A DNA stretch of 42,570 nt from IMG/VR virus record IMGVR_UViG_3300025012_000169, positions 1-42,570 of that record; one strand, written 5' to 3'. This DNA is from a virus. This document shows, one piece after another, positions 30,990-37,701 of the stretch. The stretch's first letter is position 1, and each line of letters begins with the position of its first letter. The translations under genes were made by a program, and so were the position numbers. The notes under the pieces are model-generated. The model worked only from the letters and a program-made list of their open reading frames with translations. It had not been told where the DNA came from and did no database searches.

Positions 30990-31007
30990 TCGTAATAGCT
31001 ATTACGA
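30990..31007. promoter_or_regulatory. 18-base perfect palindrome, probable operator
   Basis: TCGTAATAGCTATTACGA is a perfect palindrome with no spacer, in an AT-rich gap, 50 bases upstream of the -35 of the HNH promoter. This is the form of a dimeric repressor or activator site. Confidence 0.7.
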
Positions 31008-31056
31008 GAAGCTGTTTCGGATCATGGCGGATGCGTTGATGAATAGCGACCATCTG

Positions 31057-31085
31057 TTGACACGAGCGCCGATGCGTGTTATCAC
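31057..31085 (+). promoter_or_regulatory. Sigma70-like promoter of the HNH gene
   Basis: A perfect TTGACA (31057-31062), a 17-base spacer and TATCAC (31080-31085). The expected start of transcription is about 31092, the A of the HNH ATG, giving a leaderless transcript. The -10 lies in the loop of a seven-base inverted repeat. Confidence 0.65.
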
Positions 31086-31093
31086 TCACGCAT
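31072..31093. promoter_or_regulatory. Inverted repeat over the HNH -10 and start codon
   Basis: ATGCGTG (31072-31078) and CACGCAT (31087-31093) are perfect seven-base arms around TTATCACT. A protein bound here would block the promoter, making it a candidate operator distinct from the upstream palindrome. Confidence 0.6.
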
Positions 31094-31559
31094 GCGAATC
31101 ACCATTCTCCCTCGACCGCTCCAGGTCAGGATCAGGGCGCCGAGACTCTCCGGGTGCTGGCGCTGGGCAGGATCGGTTACACCGGCAGGCTACGCGCGAT
31201 TCAATGGCCGCTACGCGCATCGCGTCGCGTGGGTGCACGTCAACGGCCAGATCCCCGAGCGCATGGTGCTCCATCACGCCTGCGGCACTCGTGAGTGCGT
31301 GCGTCCCGATCACCTCCGGCTGGTCGAGCGCGGCCCCCACATCGCCGAACACGCCGCCAGCCGACCGCGTCTCAGCCCGGAGGAACGACGAGAGCGCACC
31401 AGGCAGTCGCAACGGGCGTGGCAGGCCCGCCAACGCCTGCGCGGCGGCTGTCGGCGCTGTGTGGCCCCGGCCCTGCCAGGACGAACCTTCTGCGCCCCCC
31501 ACCTTGCCGCGGAGCGCGCAGCCAAACGCCTCCGCGCTGCCGCCTCCCGCCTGCCCTGA
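31092..31559 (+). CDS. HNH endonuclease (homing-type) with a C-terminal zinc knuckle
   Basis: This 155-residue protein has the phage HNH_3 pattern: CWRWAGSVTPAGYARFNG, then AHRVAWVHVNGQIPERMVLHHACGT (split here at the HH), then CVRPDHLRLVE. The His-Asn-His metal finger is thus in residues 40-80. The C-terminal part carries CRRC and a later C-x2-H (residues 124-144), a second possible zinc site. It has its own promoter. Such nucleases next to terminase genes are common and may act in genome packaging or as mobile homing genes. Confidence 0.75.
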   Translation: MRITILPRPLQVRIRAPRLSGCWRWAGSVTPAGYARFNGRYAHRVAWVHVNGQIPERMVLHHACGTRECVRPDHLRLVERGPHIAEHAASRPRLSPEERRERTRQSQRAWQARQRLRGGCRRCVAPALPGRTFCAPHLAAERAAKRLRAAASRLP

Positions 31560-31623
31560 CCGCCTCGCCTCCGCCCTCGACGCCTGCCGGCTGCACGCGG
31601 GCGGCTGGCCCTGGCGCGCCGCG

Positions 31624-31902
31624 GTGCGCCTGGCCGGCCGAGCGGCCGACGTCGCGCCGACCTGCGGCCACGCGGGCCCGGCCTGCGTGCTCTGCGGGGC
31701 GTGCCGGGCGTGCCACGCGCGCGCGGCCGCGGCGCCGAACGGGGGCCCCATGGGCCTGGGGCGGGTGCACCGGCCGGTCCTCTCCTCCGACACACCACGT
31801 CCAGGAATCGCCCCCCCGCCCGTGGTCGCCGTCCCCGAAATCCCCCCCCTGCGGGCCGTGGCGCCTCCGGGTGCCCCGATCGCCCCCGAGGTCAGGGCCT
31901 GA
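31624..31902 (+). CDS. Cys/His-rich, Pro-rich protein before the terminase (start uncertain)
   Basis: From GTG 31624 the product has CGHAGPACVLCGACRACHAR, a dense Cys/His cluster, followed by a Pro/Val/Ala-rich disordered tail. The frame reads well from about 31558 (ALDACRLHAGGWPWRAAVRL), before any good start codon, so translation may begin inside the HNH gene or at a rare start. The TGA overlaps the terminase ATG by one base (TGATG). Confidence 0.45.
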   Translation: MRLAGRAADVAPTCGHAGPACVLCGACRACHARAAAAPNGGPMGLGRVHRPVLSSDTPRPGIAPPPVVAVPEIPPLRAVAPPGAPIAPEVRA

Positions 31903-32744
31903 TGGCCCCCCCGGCGGCGCGCGTCGCGCCCAGAGCCTCTCAGGCGGCGCCCCGCCTCACCAAGACCGAGCGCGCGGCTCTGGCGCAGCGCCTCTGGGAC
32001 GGGATCTGCGCCTCGCCCTACGTGTTCCTCGGGCTCGCGAAGACCCTGGACGAGCACGCGCCGGAGGGGGAGCCGGCGGTGCGGCCCTTTCCGCTCTGCG
32101 CGGTCTGCGCGCAGGACGAGGCGGCCAACGAGCGGATCGCCCTGCGGGGGGGGCTCTCGATCTGCGCGGCGCACGGGCGGCGGCACAAGCCGTACTTCCG
32201 GGTGCTCGGGGAGGCGTGGCGGCGGGCGCCGTGGGAGTCCGAGGGGATCGTCTTGCTCGAGAAGTCGCGGCAGATGATCTGCTCGTGGTTCTTCGTCGAG
32301 CTGCTCGGGTGGCAGGTGATGGTGCGGCCGGGGACGCGCAACGCCATCCAGAGCCTGAACTACGACAAGGCGTGCGAGCTGGTCGAGCGGTTCGCGCTGA
32401 GCTACCAGGCGCTGCCGGCCGAGGCGCAGCGGTACGGGCCGCTCTCGGACAGTCCCAAGGCCCGGGCGCGGGCGATTCGGGGGAAGGTGGAGTTCCCGGA
32501 GATCCACGCGGAGCTGGTGGCGCTGCCGAACGGGCCGAACCAGACGCGGATGTACACGTTCACCTCGCTGCTGATGGACGAGTGCCAGCATTGGGAGCCG
32601 GACGAGGACTTCGAGGACAGCTACGCGGCGGGGCTGGCGACGATCAAGGGGGACGTGAACCGGACGGGGCGGCTGGTGGCGCTGTCGACGGTGCACCACG
32701 CGGGGAGCTTCCACCATCGGCTCTGCCGGGGGCTGGCGGCATGA
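31902..32744 (+). CDS. Terminase large subunit, ATPase half (split gene)
   Basis: This 280-residue protein has the TerL opening AKTLDEHAPEG with RPFP, a Walker A variant EKSRQMICSW (Lys121), a Walker B LLMDE (Asp226-Glu227) and the coupling motif VALST followed by HHAGSFHHRL. It stops there, with no nuclease domain. A Cys pair insertion (CAVC, CAAH) lies near residues 66-90. The missing nuclease domain is encoded 2.4 kb downstream at 35186-36061. The motor would power DNA packaging through the portal. It overlaps the next gene by four bases. Confidence 0.85.
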   Translation: MAPPAARVAPRASQAAPRLTKTERAALAQRLWDGICASPYVFLGLAKTLDEHAPEGEPAVRPFPLCAVCAQDEAANERIALRGGLSICAAHGRRHKPYFRVLGEAWRRAPWESEGIVLLEKSRQMICSWFFVELLGWQVMVRPGTRNAIQSLNYDKACELVERFALSYQALPAEAQRYGPLSDSPKARARAIRGKVEFPEIHAELVALPNGPNQTRMYTFTSLLMDECQHWEPDEDFEDSYAAGLATIKGDVNRTGRLVALSTVHHAGSFHHRLCRGLAA

Positions 32745-33220
32745 CGGCGCGGGATCGGATCGACCTGGTCCTCGTCGCCGCGACGCTGGCGGCGCTCGCG
32801 CTCTGGGGGTCCGGGCTCTACGGCCAGTGGCGCGCCGGCCGGGACGTCGCCGGGGCGCAGGCCCTGGCCGACGCCTACGCCGTCCATCTCGACCACGGCC
32901 GGAGCCACGCCGTCGAGTGGGCGGTCTGCGGCGCGCGGGCGCAGGGCGCGCGGGAGGCGAAGGACGCCGAGGCCGAGCGGGGCGCCGTGCAGTGCTGGCA
33001 GGCGGCGCGCGGGCGGGCGATGGACGAGTGGCTCCCGCAGGTCTACGGGCGCCTGCGGGCCGACTTCGGCCGGGCGGTCGCGGAGTCCTGGAAGCTCGGG
33101 GCGGACCTGTCGGACCTCGGGACCTCGGAGCGGCGCGAGCACCAGGCGCGCCTGCTGGCGCTCGATCGGCTGCTGGGGCCGATGCGGGACGGGACGCTGC
33201 GGCGGCGGGCCGCGCGGTGA
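32741..33220 (+). CDS. N-terminally membrane-anchored helical protein
   Basis: This 159-residue protein has one transmembrane helix (residues about 8-26, LVLVAATLAALALWGSG) followed by a long charged helical domain with Cys near 63 and 85, likely periplasmic. It resembles inner-membrane spanins or other anchored coiled-coil proteins in layout only. It is the first gene of the insert that separates the terminase halves and overlaps the ATPase stop (ATGA). Confidence 0.5.
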   Translation: MTARDRIDLVLVAATLAALALWGSGLYGQWRAGRDVAGAQALADAYAVHLDHGRSHAVEWAVCGARAQGAREAKDAEAERGAVQCWQAARGRAMDEWLPQVYGRLRADFGRAVAESWKLGADLSDLGTSERREHQARLLALDRLLGPMRDGTLRRRAAR

Positions 33221-33264
33221 TCACCACGGACCAGCCGGCCGGGCCGGCGAAGAAGGAGCGCGCG

Positions 33265-34011
33265 ATGAACGAGCGGAGACTCTGGCCGAGTGTCCTGGCG
33301 GTGGCCCTGATGGCGGCGGCGGCGCTCTGGGTCGCGTGGCCGGCCGAGGCGCAGTGGGCCGAGATCACGACCAACGCCGTGAAACCGGCCGACACCGCGA
33401 AAGCGATCACGATCGGCCCGTCGGCGACCTCGGGCGTGCAGGTGACGACGGCCGGCAAGCTGAACCAGCTGGTCGCCGACACGGACGGCTGGGCGTTCAT
33501 CCCGGCCTATCAGGGCTGTATCGCGAACACGATCACCGTCTCCGGCGTGCAGGGCGCGAAGACCCTCGTCGCGTCCCGGCAGGGGCTGAACCAGTGGAGC
33601 CTGCACTGGTCCTCGGGGCCCTCGCTCGCGCCGTTCAAGATCGTCTGTTCGCTCAACTCGTGGCTGCAGCGGCTCGGGGTGCAGAAGGGCTACGCGCTCA
33701 AGACCGTCTCGATCGTGCACCAGTTCTCCGCGGCCCCCGGGTCCACCTTCACGGAATGGGGGCGCCTGGCCTCCTGCACCTACGCCAACAACACCGCCAT
33801 CACGTGCGGGGAGAACCTGGTGGCGTCGCCGACGATGCCGAGCGCGTCGGACCCGGAGCCCCAGGTGACGACCGCGACGCTGACGACCGCGGCCTACATC
33901 GCGTCGCAAGTCGATCTGAACCTCGAGTTCGGCGTCGAGATCCCGCAGGGCGGCAACGGGATCTACAACCTCTACGGCGTCTTCGTCACCTTCAACCGGC
34001 TGGATCACTAG
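33265..34011 (+). CDS. Secreted beta-rich protein with signal peptide
   Basis: This 248-residue protein from ATG 33265 (AAGGAG seven bases upstream) has a typical Sec signal: MNERR, a hydrophobic core, and a cleavage site after AEA before QWAEI. The mature part is beta-rich with four Cys. It ends VDLNLEFGVEIPQGGNG and a FVTFNRLDH strand, which looks like a virion or fibre-type domain. GTG 33217 is an in-frame alternative but would bury the signal. Export of a structural-looking protein is unusual for a phage. Confidence 0.6.
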   Translation: MNERRLWPSVLAVALMAAAALWVAWPAEAQWAEITTNAVKPADTAKAITIGPSATSGVQVTTAGKLNQLVADTDGWAFIPAYQGCIANTITVSGVQGAKTLVASRQGLNQWSLHWSSGPSLAPFKIVCSLNSWLQRLGVQKGYALKTVSIVHQFSAAPGSTFTEWGRLASCTYANNTAITCGENLVASPTMPSASDPEPQVTTATLTTAAYIASQVDLNLEFGVEIPQGGNGIYNLYGVFVTFNRLDH

Positions 34012-34019
34012 GGCGACGC

Positions 34020-35189
34020 ATGACGCGGCCGATGCAGGCACTCGGCGGCCTCGCGCTCGCGGGGCTCGCCGTCTGCCTGCCGTGGCTGACCGCGTGGTCG
34101 GCCGCGCTCTGGCTCTCCTCGTCGCGGGCGATCCTCGAAACGCCGCTGACGGCGCTCGCGGTCGCCGCCTTCGTGCTCGTCGGGGCGGCCGTCGCGATCC
34201 ACGAACCCTGGCTCGGCGCCTTCGTCGCCTACGCGGGGCTGTCGCTCTTCCGCATCGGCTGGCCGGGCATGGCCGAGGCCGTGCTCCCGATCGCGCTCGG
34301 CGCGGTGACGATCGTCGCGGTCGGCGCGCTGCCCGCCCGCGCGGCGTTCGCCGGGGCCGCCGGGGCCTGGACGCTCCGGTGGCGCGGGGCGGCGCTCGGG
34401 GCCGCGGTCACGCTGCCCGCCGGGACGCTCCGGTGGCGACGCTGGGCGCTCGCCGCCCTCGTGGCCGGCGGCGTGGCGCAAACGCTCTACGCGCTCGCGC
34501 AGCTGGCCGGCCTGGACCCGCTCTGGCTCGGCTGGCGCGTCTCCCGCCGGGCGCTGCTGCTCCAGGGCACCTTCGGCCAGCACGGGCTCTACGGCGCCTA
34601 TCTGGCGCTCCTCGCCCCGCTGGCTCCACTCTGGCTCGTGCCGGTCTTCCTCGTCGGCCTGCTGCTCTCCTACTCGACGGTCGCCGTGGGCGCCGCCGCG
34701 GTCGGCCTCCTCCTGCGCTGGCGCACGCGCACCTGGGGCGCCTGGGCGCTCGCCCTCGTCACGCTCGCGCTCGTCTGGTGGGCGCGTGGGGGCGTGGCGG
34801 CCGAGGCGTGGACGAATCGCCTGGACATCGCGCGCCAGGGGCTCGCGGGCTGGCTCTGGGCCTCGCCGTGGCTCGGGCTCGGCCCTGCGGCGTGGGCCTC
34901 GGTCGCCGACCCGATGCAACTCGTTCGCGTGGCGCCGCGCGGGGCGCGCGAGATCTTCGTCCAGGCCCACAACGAGTACGTGCAGGTCGCGTTCGAGTAC
35001 GGGGTGGTGGGCGTCGGGCTGCTCGCCGGCTTCTGCTGGGCGCACCGCCGGGCCCTCCAGGGCCGCTTCGGCGGGGCGCTCGTGAGCCTCGCGCTCGTGT
35101 CGCTCGCGTGGTTCCCGTTCCGCGTGGCGACGGTCGCGTGGACGGCCGTGGTGATCGTCGGGCTGGCGCTCGCGGAGGAGGCGGCGTGA
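34020..35189 (+). CDS. O-antigen ligase/polymerase-like membrane protein (Wzy_C/WaaL-like), copy 1
   Basis: This 389-residue polytopic membrane protein has about ten hydrophobic segments. It carries the O-antigen ligase pattern: a large periplasmic loop with LQGTFGQHGLYGAYLALLAPL near residues 180-200 and His317-Asn-Glu-Tyr followed by QVAFEYGVVGVGLLAG, the conserved HNEY-x(n)-E-x-G motif. Enzymes of this type transfer or polymerise undecaprenyl-linked glycans at the outer face of the inner membrane. A phage copy could alter O-antigen and thus the receptor. It starts directly upstream of the terminase nuclease half, whose GTG overlaps its stop. Confidence 0.75.
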   Translation: MTRPMQALGGLALAGLAVCLPWLTAWSAALWLSSSRAILETPLTALAVAAFVLVGAAVAIHEPWLGAFVAYAGLSLFRIGWPGMAEAVLPIALGAVTIVAVGALPARAAFAGAAGAWTLRWRGAALGAAVTLPAGTLRWRRWALAALVAGGVAQTLYALAQLAGLDPLWLGWRVSRRALLLQGTFGQHGLYGAYLALLAPLAPLWLVPVFLVGLLLSYSTVAVGAAAVGLLLRWRTRTWGAWALALVTLALVWWARGGVAAEAWTNRLDIARQGLAGWLWASPWLGLGPAAWASVADPMQLVRVAPRGAREIFVQAHNEYVQVAFEYGVVGVGLLAGFCWAHRRALQGRFGGALVSLALVSLAWFPFRVATVAWTAVVIVGLALAEEAA

Positions 35190-36061
35190 AGGGCGTGCGC
35201 GTGATTTCGCTCCACTACAGCGCCGACGCGGAAAAGGCGGCGCCGGAGTGGAAAGAGCGCGCGAAAGTCGGGTATCCGCCGACCAAGTGGGAGCGGGAGA
35301 TGGAGCTGAACGCCCACGCCGGCGCCCTGACGGCCGTCTTCCGCCTCGCCTACCGCGCGGACACGCACCTGCGCGCGCTCGAGCCCGATCCGGCCCTGCC
35401 GATGCGCCACGGCTGGGACTTCGGCAAGGGCTTTCCGGCCTGCGTGTGGTTTCAGCGCACGCGCGACAACGGCCTGCGCGTCTTCGGCTCCCTGGTCGGC
35501 GAGGCGGTGCAGCTCCGGAGCTTCGTCGAGCGCACGCTCGGCTTCACGCTCGAGCGCTTCGGGGATCTCTGGCCGAACCGGCGCGACTACTGCGACCCGG
35601 CGGGCAACCAGGACAAGGACGACGGCCTGAAGTCCGTCGAGGTGCTCCGGAGCTTCGGCTGGAGCCCGAAATGGGTCGGCGGGCTGGTGCAGCCGGGCCT
35701 CGAGGCGCTCGAGCGGCTCATGACCCTGACGCTGCCGAGCGGCGACCCGGCGTTCCTCGTCGACCCACGGTGGAACCGGGTGCTGATCGAGGCGCTCGAG
35801 GGCCGGTACTATCGCAAGGCGTCGGGCGAGATCGCGCGCGAGCACCCCTGGATCGACGCGATGGACGCGCTCCGCTACGGTGTGATGTGCACGAAGACGC
35901 CTGACCGCCCGCGCCAACGTCCGGGGCGCCCGTTTCCGGTCAACGAGGTCTCCGGCTACGGCCTGGCGACGCGCCCGGACACGGCGGGCCACGTCGCGGG
36001 CGGCCCAGGGGCGTGGGACGAGGCGATGCGGGGCGCGGGCTACCTGGTGAACGGGCGATGA
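35186..36061 (+). CDS. Terminase large subunit, nuclease half (split gene)
   Basis: This 291-residue protein starts KGVRVISLHYSADAEKAAPEW, the segment that follows the ATPase domain in single-chain TerL proteins. It contains the RNase H-type acidic set: Asp78 in GWDFGKGF, Asp137 in DPAGNQDKDD and Asp224/Asp227 in HPWIDAMDALRYG. It would cut concatemers during packaging, working in trans with the ATPase half. Its GTG overlaps the membrane protein's stop and its TGA overlaps the second membrane protein's ATG. Little or nothing of the standard TerL seems to be missing between halves. Confidence 0.85.
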   Translation: MKGVRVISLHYSADAEKAAPEWKERAKVGYPPTKWEREMELNAHAGALTAVFRLAYRADTHLRALEPDPALPMRHGWDFGKGFPACVWFQRTRDNGLRVFGSLVGEAVQLRSFVERTLGFTLERFGDLWPNRRDYCDPAGNQDKDDGLKSVEVLRSFGWSPKWVGGLVQPGLEALERLMTLTLPSGDPAFLVDPRWNRVLIEALEGRYYRKASGEIAREHPWIDAMDALRYGVMCTKTPDRPRQRPGRPFPVNEVSGYGLATRPDTAGHVAGGPGAWDEAMRGAGYLVNGR

Positions 36062-37128
36062 GGGCGCTCGGGCTCGCGGTCGGCCTCCTCGCGGCGCTGC
36101 TGCCCTGGACGGCGGCGGTCCGAGTGGCGCCGGTCGCCACGCCGGGCGCCGCGATCCTCGAGACGCCCCTCTACGTCTTCGTGGCCGCGCTCCTGGCCCT
36201 CGGGGGCGCCGCCCTGACGCGCGGGGACCGCTGGCTCGGCCTCCTCGTGCTCTGGGGGGCGCTCGGGGCGGTCGCGGCGCGCGACTGGATCGCGCTGGCG
36301 ACCGCGCTGTGGCTCGCGGGCGGGGCGGCCGTCCTGGTGGCGGCGCGGGGCGCGGTCGAGCGTGGCGCGGGGCCGATCCTGCGCGTCCTGCTCGTCGCCA
36401 CGGCCGCCGGGGAGGCGCTCTATGCCCTCGGGCAGGCGTTCCGGTGGGATCCCCTCTGGTGGGGCTCGGAGGCGCCGCCCTACGTCGTCTGGCACGGCAC
36501 GCTCGGCAATCCGAAGTACCTCGGGGCGTTCCTGGCCCTGCTGGCGCCCCTGGCCCCGCTGGCCGTCCTGCCGATCCTGCTCGTCGGCGTCGTCCTGAGC
36601 CGCTCCTGGCTCGCCGCGGCGGCCGTGATCGTCGGGCTGGCGCTCCGGCCGTCCGGATCGCGCCGGGCGCGGGCCGGCGCGCTCGCGCTCGGCGTCCTGG
36701 GGGCGCTCGGCGCCGTCTGGGCGCGCGGGTGGAGCCCGGACAGCGCGCTGAACCGGCTGGCGGTCTGGCGGCTCGCGTGGGACGACCTCTGGGCCGTCCC
36801 CGTGACGCTCCTGACGGGCTACGGGCCCGGGGCCTGGCCCCAGGCGATCACGGCGCGCCAGATCGTCGCCGCAGGCCAGGGCTGGCCCCCGGAACTCTTT
36901 GCCGCCGCCCACAGCGACCTCGTGCGGCTCGGGTTCGAGGGCGGGGCGCTCGCGCTCGCGGTCCTCGGGCTCTGGATCCTCGCGCACCGAGCGGCCTGGT
37001 GGCGCTCGCCCTGGCGCGGGGCGGCCGCGGCCCTCGCCGTGCTGGTGGTGGGGCTGCACCCGATGCATCTGGCCTCGATCGCCGTGCCGGCCTGCGTGGT
37101 GCTCGGCGCGGCCACGGCGCGCACCTGA
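36058..37128 (+). CDS. O-antigen ligase/polymerase-like membrane protein, copy 2
   Basis: This 356-residue polytopic protein is a clear paralogue of 34020-35189: both open with an Ala/Leu-rich first helix and AILETPL, share a GT-(F/L)-G-x-x-x-YLGAFLALLAPL-type loop and the downstream motif. Here the motif is His285-Ser-Asp followed by LVRLGFEGGALAL, so the Asn-Glu-Tyr of copy 1 is replaced. That may mean a different substrate or lost activity. Copies 1 and 2 flank the terminase nuclease gene. Confidence 0.7.
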   Translation: MRALGLAVGLLAALLPWTAAVRVAPVATPGAAILETPLYVFVAALLALGGAALTRGDRWLGLLVLWGALGAVAARDWIALATALWLAGGAAVLVAARGAVERGAGPILRVLLVATAAGEALYALGQAFRWDPLWWGSEAPPYVVWHGTLGNPKYLGAFLALLAPLAPLAVLPILLVGVVLSRSWLAAAAVIVGLALRPSGSRRARAGALALGVLGALGAVWARGWSPDSALNRLAVWRLAWDDLWAVPVTLLTGYGPGAWPQAITARQIVAAGQGWPPELFAAAHSDLVRLGFEGGALALAVLGLWILAHRAAWWRSPWRGAAAALAVLVVGLHPMHLASIAVPACVVLGAATART

Positions 37129-37150
37129 TGAGCACACGGAGGACACGACG

Positions 37151-37522
37151 ATGAGGCGATGGACGGCGATTCTGGGGCTCCTGGCGGCGGTGGCGGCGCC
37201 GGCCGTGGTCGTGGCGGAGGACGTGGTCCTCCCGGGCGGCGTGCTGATGCAGATCTTCTCCCCGTCGCTGACCCCGGCGGCGCATGCAGCGGGCGGCCCG
37301 CTGAACACCGAGACCTCCTTCGAGGAGACCTACACCGTGAGCGGCCTGCTCCCGGGCGGGGCGGTCTTCGTCTCGCCGCCGTCCCAGACGGCCGCCTGCC
37401 CGATGAGCGGGGCGCGCGTGTCGGCGCTCAACACGCTGGCGCTGACCTACACGAAGCAGACGACGGCGGCGTGCACGCCCGCGAGCGGCACCTACCGCGT
37501 GACGAACATCCTGAAGCCATGA
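37151..37522 (+). CDS. Small secreted protein with signal peptide
   Basis: This 123-residue protein has a signal peptide (MRRWTAILGLLAAVAAPAVVVAED, 24 residues shown as RR, hydrophobic core, AVVVAE cleavage region) and a beta-rich Thr/Ser/Gly mature part with two to three Cys. GAGGACACGACG precedes ATG 37151. The family is unknown. It overlaps the next gene by four bases. Confidence 0.55.
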   Translation: MRRWTAILGLLAAVAAPAVVVAEDVVLPGGVLMQIFSPSLTPAAHAAGGPLNTETSFEETYTVSGLLPGGAVFVSPPSQTAACPMSGARVSALNTLALTYTKQTTAACTPASGTYRVTNILKP

Positions 37523-37701
37523 CGCGCGGGCTCGATCTCCTGCTCGCGTTCCTGCTCGGCGCCGCCCTGGCTGGCGCGGGGGCGGTCTGGGCCGACGCCC
37601 CGCGCTGGGGGGCGCAGTCCGGGCTCGTGATGTGGACGCACGCGACGAGCGGACCCGTGGAGGCGAGTACGACGAACCCCGTGCCCGTCCAGGGCTACTG
37701 A
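37519..37701 (+). CDS. Truncated exported paralogue of the following gene
   Basis: This 60-residue protein has a signal peptide (hydrophobic residues 6-22) and a mature start ADAPRWGAQSGLVMWTHATS ending NPVPVQGY. The neighbouring protein begins ADAPRWSALSTLLMWTKA and continues with DPLPVTISG, so this is a short copy of its N-terminus. The stop overlaps the next ATG. It may be a functional secreted peptide or a remnant of a duplication. Confidence 0.6.
   Translation: MTRGLDLLLAFLLGAALAGAGAVWADAPRWGAQSGLVMWTHATSGPVEASTTNPVPVQGY

Noticed and set aside
32745-35185. Group I or II intron or intein separating the terminase halves
   Set aside because: The interval is filled with overlapping, well-formed genes coupled to both terminase halves. 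I see no intein splicing residues at the ends and no intron core.
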